From: Pandoraea apista
Lineage (GTDB): Bacteria > Pseudomonadota > Gammaproteobacteria > Burkholderiales > Burkholderiaceae
Length of the DNA stretch: 64,000 bases
NCBI RefSeq assembly: GCF_001465595.2
Contig: NZ_CP013481.2
Location: 682,001 to 746,000, forward strand
Direction of reading: 5' to 3'
The translations under genes were made by a program, and so were the position numbers. Within the stretch, counting starts at the first letter, position 1. Each line of letters begins with the position of its first letter. The notes under the pieces are model-generated. The model saw only the letters and a list, made by a program, of their open reading frames with translations. It was not told the origin of the DNA and did no database searches. Below, one piece after another: positions 1 through 10,694 of this stretch.

Positions 1-354
1 CGTGAGAAGGGCAAGGATCCGGCAACACGCACCTTTCAGGCTCTACGGATTCACGTCAATCAAGAGCTTGCGGACTTGCAGATAGCACTCGACGTGGCGG
101 CCGATGTCCTCGAAACGGGAGGCAGACTCGTGGCGATCAGCTTTCATTCGCTGGAAGACCGCATCGTGAAGCGCTTCGTGCAAGCGCGAACGAGCGCGCC
201 GGCGGTAGATCGCCGCGTGCCTTTGCGCGCCCACGAAATTCCCGAGCCGCCCTTTAAATCCAGTCGTAAGGTCAAGCCGTCCGCCGAAGAGGTGGAGGCT
301 AACCCGCGTGCGCGCTCGGCGATCATGCGGGTCATGGAGCGGGTGGCAACATGA
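1..354 (+). CDS. rsmH: 16S rRNA m4C1402 methyltransferase RsmH, 3' part
   Basis: This is the C-terminal part of the SAM-dependent methyltransferase that N4-methylates C1402 of 16S rRNA; the frame is open from the first base, so the gene starts outside the window. The reading contains the family's [13 protein letters not shown] segment and a [13 protein letters not shown] tail. It is the usual first or second gene of the dcw cluster. Its stop overlaps the ftsL start (ATGA), which indicates translational coupling with the division genes. About 117 codons are visible, so the SAM-binding N-terminal part is missing here. The identification rests on both the motif and the position. Confidence 0.95.
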   Translation, partial: REKGKDPATRTFQALRIHVNQELADLQIALDVAADVLETGGRLVAISFHSLEDRIVKRFVQARTSAPAVDRRVPLRAHEIPEPPFKSSRKVKPSAEEVEANPRARSAIMRVMERVAT

Positions 355-695
355 GCCGGCTCAATATTCTTCTGCTCGCGCTGCTTATCGGCTGCGCGTT
401 GTCGCTGATCAATGCGCAGTACCGCGCGCGCGGAACGTTCGTGGAACTCAACCGCGAGCAGGCGCTCGAGCATCAACTGCTGCAGGACTGGGATCGTCTC
501 CAGTACGAGCAGAGTGCGCAGAGCAAGAGCGCGCGTATCGAAAGCGTGGCGCGCAGCGATCTGAAGATGCAGGCCGTCTCGCCCGGCCGCACGCAATACC
601 TGTCAGCACCGGCCGGTAGCGCCGGCGCGATGGTGGATGTCCCGGTGCCCACGGCGAGCGCCGCGTCTGCCCCGGCGAGCGGAGGCAAGCGATGA
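351..695 (+). CDS. ftsL: Cell division protein FtsL
   Basis: A small bitopic protein of 114 residues that joins FtsB and FtsQ to activate septal wall synthesis by FtsW and FtsI. A short cytoplasmic stub is followed by one membrane segment (about residues 5-21) and then a periplasmic helical part rich in Glu and Gln (about 30-80), which fits the family coiled coil. The tail is Ala/Pro-rich and low in complexity. It overlaps rsmH by ATGA upstream and ftsI by ATGA downstream. The family diverges strongly in sequence, so position between rsmH and ftsI supports the name as much as the residues do. Confidence 0.93.
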   Translation: MSRLNILLLALLIGCALSLINAQYRARGTFVELNREQALEHQLLQDWDRLQYEQSAQSKSARIESVARSDLKMQAVSPGRTQYLSAPAGSAGAMVDVPVPTASAASAPASGGKR

Positions 696-2467
696 TTCGC
701 CGCAAAGACGCCAAGGCCAAGACCAAGGATGTGCAGTTCTCTGCCAGCCCGGTCCTGTCCGTGCGTCTGCCGATGTGGCGCTCGAAGATGCTCGTCTTTG
801 TGATCTTCGGCGCGTTTGCGTCGCTGGTCGCGCGTGCCTTCTGGATTCAGGGGCCGGGCAACGCCTTCTATCAACGTCAGGGCGAGAGCCGTTACGAACG
901 CACACTGGAAATGTCCGCCACGCGCGGCAAAGTGTTCGACCGTAACGGGCAGGTGCTCGCCACCAGTCTGCCCGTCAAGGCCATCTGGGCTATCCCCGAA
1001 GACGTGCCCGACGACGTTTCGGCGCAGCAGATTCGCCAGCTCGCGCGTTTGCTCGAGATGAGCGAGCCGGATCTGCGCCGCAAGCTCAATCAGGAAAAGA
1101 GCTTCGTCTACGTGAAGCGTCAGGTATTGCCGGACGTGGCCAAGCAGGTCGCCGATCTGGACATCCCCGGCATTTATCAGCGCAAGGAGTACAAGCGCTT
1201 CTATCCGGAAGGCGAGATTGCTGCGCACGTAGTCGGCTTCACGAACGTTGAGGATATCGGGCAGGAAGGCGTCGAGCTTTCGATGCAGAAGGATCTGGCC
1301 GCCACGCCCGGCAGTCGCCGCGTGATCAAGGATCGTCTGGGCCGCGTGGTCGAGGACATCGATATTCTGGCGCAGCCGCGCGACGGTCACGACATTACGC
1401 TCTCGATCGACAGCAAGATCCAGTTCCTCGCCTACAGCGAACTGAAAGACGCCATCGAGCGCACCGGTGCGAAAGCCGGCAGCGCCGTGGTGCTCGACGT
1501 TCGCACGGGTGAGGTGCTCGCGCTGGTGAATCTCCCGACGTACAACCCGAACAATCGCACGAACCTGACCGGCGCGCAGTTGCGCAACCGAGTCATTACC
1601 GACACGTTCGAGCCCGGTTCGATCATGAAGCCGATTACGGTCGCCGCCGCCATCGAGAACGGTTACGTGAAGCCGACCTCGACCGTCATGACCACTGGCC
1701 GGGCGACCTTTTTCGGCGCAACGATTACTGACACACACGACTACGGTTTGCTCACCGTGGCAGGCGTTATCCAGAAGTCGAGCAACATCGGCACGGCCAA
1801 GCTCGCGTTGCAGATGAAGCCGCAGGAAATGTGGGACATGTTCACGAGCGTGGGCCTCGGTCAGGCACCCAAACTCGGCTTCCCCGGCGCCGTGGCGGGA
1901 CGTCTGCGTCCGGCCAAGAGCTGGCGTCCGATCGAGCAGGCGACGATGGGCTACGGCTATGGCTTGTCGGCTTCGCTGATTCAGCTTGCGCGTGCCTACA
2001 CCGTGTTCGCGCACGACGGCGAACTCCTGCCCATCTCCATCTACAAGACGGACGGCAGTGTAGTGAAAGGCACGCCGGTCATCTCGCCGGCAACGGCCCG
2101 TGAAGTGCGCAAGATGCTGGAGATGGTGACTTCGCCCGGCGGTACCGCTACGCGCGCCCAGGTAGTTGGCTATCGCGTGGGCGGCAAGACCGGTACCGCT
2201 TACAAGCAGTCGGGCAAGGGATACGACAAGAGCAAGTACCGCGCATCGTTCGTGGGCATGGCGCCGATGTCGGAGCCGCGCGTGATCGTGGCTGTCACGC
2301 TCGACGAGCCGGGCCGCGGTTCGCACTACGGCGGCGTGGCTGCCGGTCCGGTGTTTGCTGCCATTGTGGGCGGCACGCTGCGATCGCTGAATGTGGTGCC
2401 GGATTCGCCGGTGACGAAGCTCGTGGTGAGCGACAAGGTAGAGGAGAGCGAGCCATGGGCACCGTGA
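692..2467 (+). CDS. ftsI: Septal peptidoglycan transpeptidase FtsI (PBP3)
   Basis: Class B penicillin-binding protein of 591 residues that cross-links septal peptidoglycan in complex with FtsW. An N-terminal membrane anchor (about residues 30-52) precedes a pedestal domain and then the transpeptidase domain. All three penicillin-binding motifs are visible: SIMK with the catalytic Ser at about 310, SSN at about 363-365, and KTGT at about 499-502. Length is normal for the family. The start overlaps the ftsL stop by ATGA, and the last codons overlap the murE start by 13 bases, so it is tightly coupled within the dcw operon. It is the target of beta-lactams such as aztreonam in related bacteria. 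Confidence 0.97.
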   Translation: MIRRKDAKAKTKDVQFSASPVLSVRLPMWRSKMLVFVIFGAFASLVARAFWIQGPGNAFYQRQGESRYERTLEMSATRGKVFDRNGQVLATSLPVKAIWAIPEDVPDDVSAQQIRQLARLLEMSEPDLRRKLNQEKSFVYVKRQVLPDVAKQVADLDIPGIYQRKEYKRFYPEGEIAAHVVGFTNVEDIGQEGVELSMQKDLAATPGSRRVIKDRLGRVVEDIDILAQPRDGHDITLSIDSKIQFLAYSELKDAIERTGAKAGSAVVLDVRTGEVLALVNLPTYNPNNRTNLTGAQLRNRVITDTFEPGSIMKPITVAAAIENGYVKPTSTVMTTGRATFFGATITDTHDYGLLTVAGVIQKSSNIGTAKLALQMKPQEMWDMFTSVGLGQAPKLGFPGAVAGRLRPAKSWRPIEQATMGYGYGLSASLIQLARAYTVFAHDGELLPISIYKTDGSVVKGTPVISPATAREVRKMLEMVTSPGGTATRAQVVGYRVGGKTGTAYKQSGKGYDKSKYRASFVGMAPMSEPRVIVAVTLDEPGRGSHYGGVAAGPVFAAIVGGTLRSLNVVPDSPVTKLVVSDKVEESEPWAP

Positions 2468-4038
2468 CCCCGACGCCTCAGACTCCGGCCACGCTCGCCA
2501 TGATCGCGGACGCCACCGAGCGCGCCACGCTCGCGCAGGCATGGGACTGGCTGCGCCGCACGGTGCCGGCCGGAGCAACGCTGCACGCGGATAGCCGCCG
2601 TGTGATGCCGGGCGACGTGTTCGTGGCCTACGCCGTCAAGGGCGCGGACAGCCGGGGCTTCATCGCCGACGCTGTGGAGCGCGGCGCTGCCGCCGTGTTG
2701 TGGCAGAGCGATGGCTTCACCTGGCCCGCCACACTGGCCAGCGTGGCGAATGTGCCGGAATTCGGTGTGCCGCGACTCGACTGGCTGGCCGGTCCGCTGG
2801 CGGCGCTGTGGTACGGCGAGCCGAGCGTCGGCATGACGATGCTGGGCGTGACTGGCACGAACGGAAAAACGTCGTGCAGCCAATGGCTTGCACAGTTGCT
2901 GTCGAAGGCGGGCACCCGCAGTGCGGTGATCGGCACGCTGGGTAGCGGCTTCCCTGGTCATTTGACGGTCACGGGCTTCACCACGCCGGATGCCGTTCAG
3001 TTGCAGCGCAGCCTCGACGACCTGCGCGCCCAAGGGGCGAAGGCGGTCGCGATGGAAGTCTCGTCGCACGGCCTTTATCAAGGTCGCGTGAACGGCGTGG
3101 CGTTCGATGTCGCTGTCTTCACCAATCTGACGCAAGACCATCTCGATTATCACGGCACGATGGCCGAGTACGAAGCGGCCAAAACGCGCCTGTTCGACTG
3201 GCCTGCCCTGAAAGCGGCGGTCGTCAATCGGGACGATGCGATGGGGCGTCGCCTGCTCAAGCGTCTGGCCGGGAAAACGCAGGTCTACGAATACGGGGTG
3301 CACGGCGACGCGGTGTCGGCGCATGGCAACCGCGTGTTGCGCGCCGAGGATATTCGCGCAACGACGGCCGGTACGCGCTTCACGCTGCACATCGACGATC
3401 ACAGCCAGCAGATCACGGTGCCCCTCATCGGTGAGTTCAACGTGAGCAACGCATTGGCTGTGCTGGGCGCTGCGCTGGCGGCCGGTGTGCCGCAAGACGC
3501 GGCCATTGCCGGATTGGCGACGCTCACCCCCGTGTCCGGCCGCATGGAGCAGATCGGGCAACCGGGACAGCCGCTGGTCGTGATCGACTACGCCCATACG
3601 CCCGATGCGCTCGACAAGACGCTCGAAGCCTTGCGCCCGGTAGCCTCGGCGCGCGGCGGCAAGCTCGTCTGCGTATTCGGTTGCGGTGGCGATCGCGACG
3701 CGGGCAAGCGTCCGCAAATGGGGGCGGTGGCCGAGCGTCTCGCAGACGCCGTCGTGCTGACGAGCGACAACCCGCGTACCGAAGCGCCGGCAGACATCAT
3801 TGCGCAGATTGCCGCAGGTCTGGCGCAGCCCGACGCGGCACGCCGGATCGAAGATCGCGCCAGCGCGATCCTGCAAGCCGTGCGCGGCGCGCAAGCCGCC
3901 GACGTGGTGCTCATCGCGGGCAAGGGACACGAAAGTACACAGGAAATCATGGGTAAGAAGCGGCCATTCTCCGATCAGGAGCATGCGCGTTTGGCACTTG
4001 CCGCGCGTGCCACGACTGTGCGCGGAGGTGGCGAATGA
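2455..4038 (+). CDS. murE: UDP-MurNAc-tripeptide synthetase MurE (meso-DAP adding)
   Basis: Cytoplasmic Mur ligase of 527 residues that adds the third amino acid to UDP-MurNAc-L-Ala-D-Glu. The ATP-binding loop GTNGKTS lies at about 134-140, and the DNPRTE motif at about 438-443 is the signature of enzymes that select meso-diaminopimelate rather than lysine, so the peptidoglycan should be mDAP type. This agrees with the mpl and ampD genes later in the window. It begins inside the end of ftsI, and its stop overlaps the murF start (ATGA). The ATG at 2455 aligns with the normal family length with a modest N-terminal extension. Confidence 0.97.
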   Translation: MGTVTPTPQTPATLAMIADATERATLAQAWDWLRRTVPAGATLHADSRRVMPGDVFVAYAVKGADSRGFIADAVERGAAAVLWQSDGFTWPATLASVANVPEFGVPRLDWLAGPLAALWYGEPSVGMTMLGVTGTNGKTSCSQWLAQLLSKAGTRSAVIGTLGSGFPGHLTVTGFTTPDAVQLQRSLDDLRAQGAKAVAMEVSSHGLYQGRVNGVAFDVAVFTNLTQDHLDYHGTMAEYEAAKTRLFDWPALKAAVVNRDDAMGRRLLKRLAGKTQVYEYGVHGDAVSAHGNRVLRAEDIRATTAGTRFTLHIDDHSQQITVPLIGEFNVSNALAVLGAALAAGVPQDAAIAGLATLTPVSGRMEQIGQPGQPLVVIDYAHTPDALDKTLEALRPVASARGGKLVCVFGCGGDRDAGKRPQMGAVAERLADAVVLTSDNPRTEAPADIIAQIAAGLAQPDAARRIEDRASAILQAVRGAQAADVVLIAGKGHESTQEIMGKKRPFSDQEHARLALAARATTVRGGGE

Positions 4039-5441
4039 CGATGTGGCAACTGAGCGACGCCCAAGCCGCCGTGGCCGGTTCGCACGTAACGGGCGCACTG
4101 TCGACCGCTTTCACGCGCGTTGTGACGGACAGCCGCTCGGTGCAGCCGGGCGATCTCTTCGTGGCGATCAAAGGTGAACGTTTCGACGCACACGACTTTC
4201 TGGCTGATGTGGCGCGCGCGGGCGCTGCCGCCGTGGTGGCTGCGCGTGTGCCGGAAGGTTTCGAGACACCGGCGCTGATCGTTCCCGATACGCGAATTGC
4301 GCTGGGTGAGCTGGCCGCCGCGTGGCGCCGCCGCTTTGCGATTCCCGTGGTGGCGGTTACCGGCAGCAACGGCAAGACGACCGTCAAGGAAATGATCTCG
4401 GCGATCTTTGCCGAAGCTGTTGGGGCGGCGGCGCGTCTGGCCACGGCCGGCAATTTCAACAACGACATCGGCTTGCCGCTCACGCTGTTCCGTCTGAAGG
4501 ACGGCGACAAGCTGGCGGTGCTCGAACTGGGCATGAATCACCCCGGGGAGACGGCATATCTCGCAAAGATCGCGCAGCCGACGGTCGCTGTCATCAATAA
4601 CGCGCAGCGCGAGCATCAGGAGTTCATGGTGAGCGTGGCGGCCGTTGCGGAAGAGCATGCCGCTGTGTTGGCGGCGCTGCCCGCCGACGGCGCGGCCGTG
4701 TTCCCGGCCGAGAGCGAATTTGCGCCGATGTGGCGCGAGATCGCGGGCAAGCGTCGTGTACTCGACTTCGCGCTCGACACGCGCGCTGCTGTGTCGGGGC
4801 GTTATGACGTCGCCACGCGTTTGCTGCGTGTGGCGTCGCCGGCCGGCGAGTTTTCGGTCACGTTGCCGCTGCTGGGCGAGCACAACGCGCGCAATGCACT
4901 GGCGGCGATTGCATGCGCATTGGGCGCCCATGTCGATATTGGTTCGATCGTGCGGGCACTCGAAGCGTTTTCCGCCGTCAAAGGCCGGCTTCAGGTGTCA
5001 ACGCTCTCGAAGGGACCGCTCGCCGGCGTCACCCTGATCGACGACACCTATAATGCGAACCCCGATTCTGTGCGGGCCGCTATCGACGTACTGGCGCAAA
5101 CCCCTTCGCCGCGAGTTCTGGTGCTGGGCGATATGGGCGAAGTGGGCGATAACGGACCGGCGTTTCACCGTGAAGTGGGCGAGTATGCCGCGCAGCGTGG
5201 TGTCGATCGACTGCTGGCGATGGGGGAGCAGACGCAAGCGAGCGTGGCGGCCTTCGGCGACGGCGGCGAGCATTTTTCGGATGTCACCGATGTCGCTCCG
5301 CTCGTGGCCGAGTTGAATGCCACGCTGAGCGCGCCGGCCACGATATTGGTAAAGGGAAGCCGCTTCATGCGGATGGAGCGCGTGCTTGAGCAGTTGCGCG
5401 CGACGAGTGAAGGCGGGGGCGTCGACGCCCCCGCCAAGTGA
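4035..5441 (+). CDS. murF: UDP-MurNAc-tripeptide:D-Ala-D-Ala ligase MurF
   Basis: Cytoplasmic ATP-dependent ligase of 468 residues that attaches D-Ala-D-Ala to complete the UDP-MurNAc-pentapeptide. The ATP loop GSNGKTT is at about 110-116, and an ELGMNHPGE segment and the TLIDDTYNANPDS motif typical of MurF follow. Length is standard. The ATG overlaps the murE stop, and mraY follows after 15 bases that carry a weak AAAGGA-like ribosome site. The substrate dipeptide is made by ddl further along the same cluster. Confidence 0.97.
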   Translation: MTMWQLSDAQAAVAGSHVTGALSTAFTRVVTDSRSVQPGDLFVAIKGERFDAHDFLADVARAGAAAVVAARVPEGFETPALIVPDTRIALGELAAAWRRRFAIPVVAVTGSNGKTTVKEMISAIFAEAVGAAARLATAGNFNNDIGLPLTLFRLKDGDKLAVLELGMNHPGETAYLAKIAQPTVAVINNAQREHQEFMVSVAAVAEEHAAVLAALPADGAAVFPAESEFAPMWREIAGKRRVLDFALDTRAAVSGRYDVATRLLRVASPAGEFSVTLPLLGEHNARNALAAIACALGAHVDIGSIVRALEAFSAVKGRLQVSTLSKGPLAGVTLIDDTYNANPDSVRAAIDVLAQTPSPRVLVLGDMGEVGDNGPAFHREVGEYAAQRGVDRLLAMGEQTQASVAAFGDGGEHFSDVTDVAPLVAELNATLSAPATILVKGSRFMRMERVLEQLRATSEGGGVDAPAK

Positions 5442-5456
5442 TAAAGGATTGATGGA

Positions 5457-6626
5457 ATGTTGCTGACGTTGGCGCAATGGCTGCAAGCGGATGCGAGCTA
5501 TTTGCGCGTGTTCAACTACCTGACGTTTCGGGCCGTGATGGCGAGTCTCACGGCGCTGGTGATCGGGCTCTCGTTCGGGCCGATGGTCATTCGCAAGCTT
5601 GCCGAACTGAAGGTGGGGCAGGCGGTGCGTACCGACGGCCCGCAGACTCACCTGATCAAGTCGGGCACGCCCACGATGGGGGGCGTACTGATTCTCATCG
5701 GGATTACCGTCGCCACGCTGCTCTGGGCGGATTTGAGCAATCGTTTCATCTGGATCGTGCTGACCGTGACACTGGGCTTCGGCATCATCGGCTGGATCGA
5801 CGATTACCGGAAGGTGGTCTACAAGGACCCGCGCGGCATGTCGTCGCGCGAGAAGTATTTCTGGCAATCGGTCATCGGCCTGTTTGCTGCCACCTATCTG
5901 GCGTTCTCGGTATCGGAGACGAGCAACCTGAAGGTCTTCGAGCTGTTCATCAGTTGGGTGCGCAACGGTTTCCCGCTCGATTTGCCGCCGAAAGCCGACT
6001 TCATCGTGCCGTTCTTCAAGACGATGAGCTACCCGCTGGGCGTGTTCGGTTTCATCGCGTTGACCTACTTTGTCATCGTCGGCTCGTCCAACGCCGTTAA
6101 CCTCACGGACGGTCTCGACGGCCTGGTCATCATGCCGGTCGTGCTGGTCGGTGCGGCCCTTGGCGTGTTCGCTTACGTGATGGGCAACGTTGTTTACTCG
6201 AAGTACTTGCTGTTCCCGCATATTCCGGGCGCGGGCGAATTGCTCGTGTTCTGTTCTGCCATGTCGGGCGCTGGGTTAGCGTTCCTGTGGTTCAACACGC
6301 ACCCGGCCCAGGTATTCATGGGCGACGTCGGCGCGCTGGCGCTGGGCGGCGCGCTCGGCACGGTCGCGGTGATCGTGCGGCAGGAAGTCGTGCTGTTCGT
6401 GATGGGCGGCGTGTTCGTCGCCGAGACGCTGTCGGTCATGCTTCAGGTCACGTGGTTCAAGTACACCAAGCGACGCTTCGGAGAAGGGCGGCGAATCTTC
6501 AAGATGGCGCCGCTGCACCACCACTTCGAATTGTCGGGATGGAAGGAAACGCAGGTGGTGGTTCGCTTCTGGATCATCACGCTGATGCTGGTGCTGATCG
6601 GTCTGTCAACGCTGAAGTTGCGCTGA
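5457..6626 (+). CDS. mraY: Phospho-MurNAc-pentapeptide transferase MraY
   Basis: Polytopic inner-membrane enzyme of 389 residues that transfers phospho-MurNAc-pentapeptide to undecaprenyl phosphate, forming lipid I. About ten hydrophobic segments are visible. Family motifs include GWIDDYRKV near 110-120, NLTDGLDGL at about 215-223 and the HHHFELSGW motif at about 354-362, which carries the Mg-site histidines. It lies between murF and murD, as in most proteobacteria. After it there is a 175-base gap before murD, the longest spacer inside this dcw run before ftsA-ftsZ. Confidence 0.97.
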   Translation: MLLTLAQWLQADASYLRVFNYLTFRAVMASLTALVIGLSFGPMVIRKLAELKVGQAVRTDGPQTHLIKSGTPTMGGVLILIGITVATLLWADLSNRFIWIVLTVTLGFGIIGWIDDYRKVVYKDPRGMSSREKYFWQSVIGLFAATYLAFSVSETSNLKVFELFISWVRNGFPLDLPPKADFIVPFFKTMSYPLGVFGFIALTYFVIVGSSNAVNLTDGLDGLVIMPVVLVGAALGVFAYVMGNVVYSKYLLFPHIPGAGELLVFCSAMSGAGLAFLWFNTHPAQVFMGDVGALALGGALGTVAVIVRQEVVLFVMGGVFVAETLSVMLQVTWFKYTKRRFGEGRRIFKMAPLHHHFELSGWKETQVVVRFWIITLMLVLIGLSTLKLR

Positions 6627-6801
6627 CAGCGCGACGAAAGAGAACGAAGAAACTCGGGCAGGCGGCATCGCGAATGGGGCGAAGTCGCTTTCTCGCAGCG
6701 CTGCACTAAAGGAAGGGCCGCTCGCGCCGATAGCGGAATATCGGTGTCATTGAGGCGATGCATTCGTAGGCTGTTTGAATCGATAAAAGGGAAAGAGCGA
6801 C

Positions 6802-8328
6802 GTGTTCGGCGAGAAGTTTGGTGAATCCTGGCAACCGCGTGTCCTGATCCTGGGTCTGGGAGAGTCCGGCCTGGCGATGGCGCGTTGGTGCGCGCGTTAC
6901 GGCTGCCGTGTACGTGCAGCCGATACGCGCTTTGCGTCGTCGGAGACACCGCCGAACGTTGTGACGTTGCGCGTGGACGCGCCGCAGGCCGAATTCATCG
7001 GCGGTGCGTTTGCCGGGCAAGTCGATGCTTTGCTCGACGACATCGAGCTGATCGGCATCAGCCCGGGGCTCTCGCCGCTGGCGTCCGATGTGGCGCCACT
7101 GCTTGCCGAGGCGGCCGAGCGCGGTATTCCCGTGTGGGGCGAGATCGAATTCTTTGCGCAGGCGCTGCGTCACATGCAGTCGACGAGCGGCTATGCGCCC
7201 AAGGTGCTGGCCATTACCGGTACCAACGGCAAGACCACGACCACGAGTCTGACCGGGCTGTTGTGCCGCCGCGCCGGTAAGCGCACGGCCGTGGCGGGCA
7301 ACATCAGTCCCACGGCGCTCGATCGTCTGACCGAGTGCATTGCCGACGCCACATTGCCCGACGTCTGGGTGCTCGAACTCTCCAGCTTCCAGCTTGAGAC
7401 GACGTATTCCCTCGCGCCCGACGCGGCCACGATTCTCAATATCACGCAAGACCATCTGGACTGGCACGGCGACATGGACGCCTACGCCAATGCCAAGGCG
7501 CGCATCTTCGGCGAGCAGACCGTTCGCGTGCTCAACCGCGACGATGCGCGTGTCATGGCGTTCGCAGCGCCCGAGGCCAATGTCGTGACCTTCGGCACGG
7601 GCAAGCCCGAGGCTGTCGGCGACTTCGGTCTGGAGATGGAGGGCGGCATGTGGTGGCTGGTCGAGGGCATGACGCGCGACGAAGCGCCGCCCGCACCGAA
7701 GCGTCGCAAGGCGGGCGCCGTGGAAGCGGCCGTCGAGGTGTACGGCAAACGTCTCATGCCGGCCGACGCGTTGCGCATTCGCGGTCAGCACAACGCTGCT
7801 AACGCACTGGCGGCGCTGGCGCTTGCCCGTGCCATCGATTTGCCGATGGCCAAGCTTCTGCACGGCCTGCGCGAATACCCGGGCGAGCCGCATCGCGTGC
7901 AGCTGATCGGCACGATCAACGAAGTCGAGTTCTACGACGACAGCAAGGGCACCAACGTTGGCGCGACTGTCGCAGCCATCACGGGCCTGCAAAAGACGCT
8001 GCTTCTGATTGTGGGCGGCGAAGGCAAGGGGCAGGACTTCTCGCCGCTGGCCAATCCGGTGGCGCATCATGCGCGCGCCGTGCTGCTGATCGGTCGCGAC
8101 GCGCCGCTGCTGCGCGAAGCCCTCACCGATACCGGCGTCGAACTGATCGATGCGCCGACGCTTGAAGACGCGACGCGAGAAGCCGCCAGACTGGCCCAGC
8201 CGGGCGATGCGGTGCTGCTCTCGCCCGCCTGCGCGAGCTTCGACATGTTCCGCAACTACGAGCATCGCGCGCAGGTGTTTCGCGACACCGTGGTTGATCT
8301 GGCCGCCGACGCAGGGGTGATGCTATGA
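6802..8328 (+). CDS. murD: UDP-MurNAc-L-Ala:D-Glu ligase MurD
   Basis: Cytoplasmic Mur ligase of 508 residues that adds D-glutamate to UDP-MurNAc-L-Ala. The ATP loop GTNGKTT is at about 140-146, and an LELSSFQLE segment and [10 protein letters not shown] follow. The start is GTG at 6802, preceded by AAAAGGGAAAGAG, and the next residues ([22 protein letters not shown]) lead straight into the Rossmann-like domain. It is about 70 residues longer than the E. coli enzyme; part of the excess is an Ala/Pro/Arg-rich insertion near 280-320, between the central and C-terminal parts, which is common in Burkholderiaceae. The stop overlaps the ftsW start (ATGA). Confidence 0.96.
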   Translation: MFGEKFGESWQPRVLILGLGESGLAMARWCARYGCRVRAADTRFASSETPPNVVTLRVDAPQAEFIGGAFAGQVDALLDDIELIGISPGLSPLASDVAPLLAEAAERGIPVWGEIEFFAQALRHMQSTSGYAPKVLAITGTNGKTTTTSLTGLLCRRAGKRTAVAGNISPTALDRLTECIADATLPDVWVLELSSFQLETTYSLAPDAATILNITQDHLDWHGDMDAYANAKARIFGEQTVRVLNRDDARVMAFAAPEANVVTFGTGKPEAVGDFGLEMEGGMWWLVEGMTRDEAPPAPKRRKAGAVEAAVEVYGKRLMPADALRIRGQHNAANALAALALARAIDLPMAKLLHGLREYPGEPHRVQLIGTINEVEFYDDSKGTNVGATVAAITGLQKTLLLIVGGEGKGQDFSPLANPVAHHARAVLLIGRDAPLLREALTDTGVELIDAPTLEDATREAARLAQPGDAVLLSPACASFDMFRNYEHRAQVFRDTVVDLAADAGVML

Positions 8329-9593
8329 ACCGTATCAAGTCGTTCTTCAGCAAGAAGCGCCAGGCGGGCTTTGCCGGCGCCGGCACGGCCACTGCGCCGG
8401 GGGCCGCGACGCAGGCGGCGAGCCGTACGCTCGGCAGCATCAAGCCGACGCGCTCGCGCATGCTTGAGTACGACCATGCCCTCATGTGGGTAGTGATCTC
8501 GCTGCTGTCGCTGGGGTTGGTGATGGTGTATTCGGCGTCGGTCGCGTTGCCCGACTCGCCGAAGTACAGCGGCTATTCGACGTATCACTTCCTTGGCCGT
8601 CACATCGTGTCGCTCACGATGGGGCTGACTGCGGCGGCGATCACGTTCCGTATTCCGGTCAAGACGCTCGACAAGCTCGCGCCCAAGGTTTTCCTGTTGG
8701 CGCTGCTGCTGCTGATCATCGTGCTGATCCCGCACGTGGGCAAGGGCGTGAACGGTTCGAAGCGCTGGATTCCGTTCGGTGTGCTCAACCTGCAACCGTC
8801 GGAAATCATGAAGCTCGCCGTCACGCTTTACGCCGCGAATTACACCGTGCGTAAGCAGGAATTCATGCAGAGCTTCGGCAAGGGCTTCCTGCCGATGGGG
8901 ATTGCGGTGGTGTTCGTCGGCATGTTGCTGCTGCTCGAACCGGACATGGGTGCGTTCATGGTGGTCGCAGCCATCGCGATGGGCATTCTGTTCCTCGGGG
9001 GCGTGAACGGCCGCCTGTTCGGCGGGCTGGCGCTCACCGCAGTCGGCACGTTTGCCATGCTGATCTGGCTGTCTCCGTGGCGTCGCGAGCGGATCTTCGC
9101 GTATCTCGATCCGTGGCGCGAAGACTACGCGCTCGGCAAGGCCTATCAGCTTACACACTCGCTCATTGCGTTTGGACGCGGCGAATGGACCGGCGTGGGG
9201 CTGGGCGGCAGCATCGAAAAACTGCACTACCTGCCCGAAGCGCACACCGACTTCATTCTTGCGGTGATCGGCGAAGAGTTCGGTTTCCTGGGCGTGCTGG
9301 TGGTCATCCTGCTGTTCTACTGGCTGGTGCGCCGCGCGTTCGAGATCGGCCGTCAGGCCCTGGCGCTTGAGCGCACGTTCGCCGGGTTGCTGGCGAAGGG
9401 CGTGGGGGTGTGGCTCGGTGCGCAGACCTTCATCAACATGGGCGTGAATCTGGGCCTGCTGCCGACCAAGGGCCTGACGCTGCCACTGGTCAGCTACGGT
9501 GGCTCGGGCATCTTGCTCAACTGTGTGGCCGTGGCGATTTTGCTGCGGGTGGATTACGAGAACCGCGTGTTGATGCGGGGAGGAAAAGTATGA
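8325..9593 (+). CDS. ftsW: Septal peptidoglycan glycosyltransferase FtsW
   Basis: SEDS-family inner-membrane protein of 422 residues that polymerises lipid II at the septum together with FtsI. A basic, Ala/Thr-rich cytoplasmic tail of about 45 residues precedes roughly ten membrane segments. SEDS features include the LVMVYSAS segment near 65-72, a [15 protein letters not shown] loop, and the C-terminal [19 protein letters not shown] block. Because the tail is unusual in composition, an internal ATG at 8461 (MLEYDH) is an alternative start, but the upstream ATG is coupled to murD by ATGA. murG follows with a 4-base overlap. Confidence 0.96.
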   Translation: MNRIKSFFSKKRQAGFAGAGTATAPGAATQAASRTLGSIKPTRSRMLEYDHALMWVVISLLSLGLVMVYSASVALPDSPKYSGYSTYHFLGRHIVSLTMGLTAAAITFRIPVKTLDKLAPKVFLLALLLLIIVLIPHVGKGVNGSKRWIPFGVLNLQPSEIMKLAVTLYAANYTVRKQEFMQSFGKGFLPMGIAVVFVGMLLLLEPDMGAFMVVAAIAMGILFLGGVNGRLFGGLALTAVGTFAMLIWLSPWRRERIFAYLDPWREDYALGKAYQLTHSLIAFGRGEWTGVGLGGSIEKLHYLPEAHTDFILAVIGEEFGFLGVLVVILLFYWLVRRAFEIGRQALALERTFAGLLAKGVGVWLGAQTFINMGVNLGLLPTKGLTLPLVSYGGSGILLNCVAVAILLRVDYENRVLMRGGKV

Positions 9594-10693
9594 CCGAGCG
9601 CGCTACCGCGATGCCGGCACCGGAGACGAAGACACGCACGCTGCTGGTCATGGCCGGCGGCACGGGCGGTCACGTCTTCCCGGGGCTCGCGGTCGCCAAT
9701 TTCCTGCGCGTGCAGGGATGGCGCGTGGTCTGGCTCGGGAATCCGAACGGCATGGAAGCGACGCTCGTGCCGAAGTACGACATTCCGATGGAGTTCGTGA
9801 AGTTCGGCGGCCTGCGCGGCAAGGGGCTGATGACCAAGCTGCTGCTGCCGCTCAACCTGCTGCGCGCGTTCTGGCAGAGCATTGGCGCGATTCGTCGTGC
9901 CAGGCCGAATGTGGTGCTCGGCATGGGGGGCTACATCACGTTTCCGGCGGGAATGATGGCGTCGCTGCTGGGGCGCCCGTTGGTGCTGCACGAGCAGAAC
10001 TCGGTGGCCGGCATGGCGAACAAGGTGCTCGCGCGCGTGGCCGACAAGGTGCTGCTCGCATTTCCCGACACCATCGAGGGCGGCGAATGGGTCGGCAATC
10101 CGATTCGCGCCGACTTCGACGAGATGGCGCTGCCGGCCGAGCGTTACAACGCACGCACTGGCCCGCTGCGCATTCTGGTGGTGGGCGGCAGTCTGGGCGC
10201 GACCGTGCTCAACGAGATCGTGCCGAAGGCACTGGCGAAGCTGCCGCGCGAAGATCGTCCGCTGGTGACGCATCAGGCGGGCGTTAAACATATTCAGACG
10301 TTGCAGGCGAATTACGCCGCAGCGGGGGTGACGGTCGACGCGGTGCCGTTCATCGACAACATGGTCGCGGCCTATGCGGCGGCGGATCTGGTGATCTGCC
10401 GTGCGGGTGCGATGACGGTGGCCGAAGTGGCGGCGGCGGGGGTGGCGGCGCTGTTCGTGCCGTTCCCGCACGCGGTCGACGACCACCAGACAACGAATGC
10501 GCGTTTCCTCGCCGACAAGGGCGCGGCAACGCTGATCGACCAGCGCGAGCTGTCGGTCGAGACCCTGGCCGAGTGGCTGCGCCGTCAGACGCGCGAATCG
10601 CTGCTCGCGATGGGAGAGAAAGCCAGGGCGCTCGCCAAGCCGGACGCCACCGAACAAGTGGCGCGCGTGTGCGCGGCTCTGGCCAAGGATTGA
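9590..10693 (+). CDS. murG: Lipid II synthase MurG (UDP-GlcNAc transferase)
   Basis: GT28 glycosyltransferase of 367 residues, peripheral on the inner face of the membrane, which adds GlcNAc to lipid I. The glycine-rich [10 protein letters not shown] loop is at about 23-32; the C-terminal domain has VVGGSLGA and the [12 protein letters not shown] segment that binds UDP-GlcNAc. The frame is open far upstream inside ftsW, but the ATG at 9590 is preceded by GAGGAAAA and overlaps the ftsW stop, so I take it as the start. An ATG at 9611 (MPAPETK) would also be possible. murC follows after one base. Confidence 0.96.
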   Translation: MTERATAMPAPETKTRTLLVMAGGTGGHVFPGLAVANFLRVQGWRVVWLGNPNGMEATLVPKYDIPMEFVKFGGLRGKGLMTKLLLPLNLLRAFWQSIGAIRRARPNVVLGMGGYITFPAGMMASLLGRPLVLHEQNSVAGMANKVLARVADKVLLAFPDTIEGGEWVGNPIRADFDEMALPAERYNARTGPLRILVVGGSLGATVLNEIVPKALAKLPREDRPLVTHQAGVKHIQTLQANYAAAGVTVDAVPFIDNMVAAYAAADLVICRAGAMTVAEVAAAGVAALFVPFPHAVDDHQTTNARFLADKGAATLIDQRELSVETLAEWLRRQTRESLLAMGEKARALAKPDATEQVARVCAALAKD

Positions 10694-10694
10694 A

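Noticed and set aside
473..2578. A 701-codon open frame on the minus strand across ftsL, ftsI and murE
   Set aside because: It is antisense to well-identified genes, rich in Arg, His and Ala as expected from GC-biased codons read backwards, and resembles no protein family.
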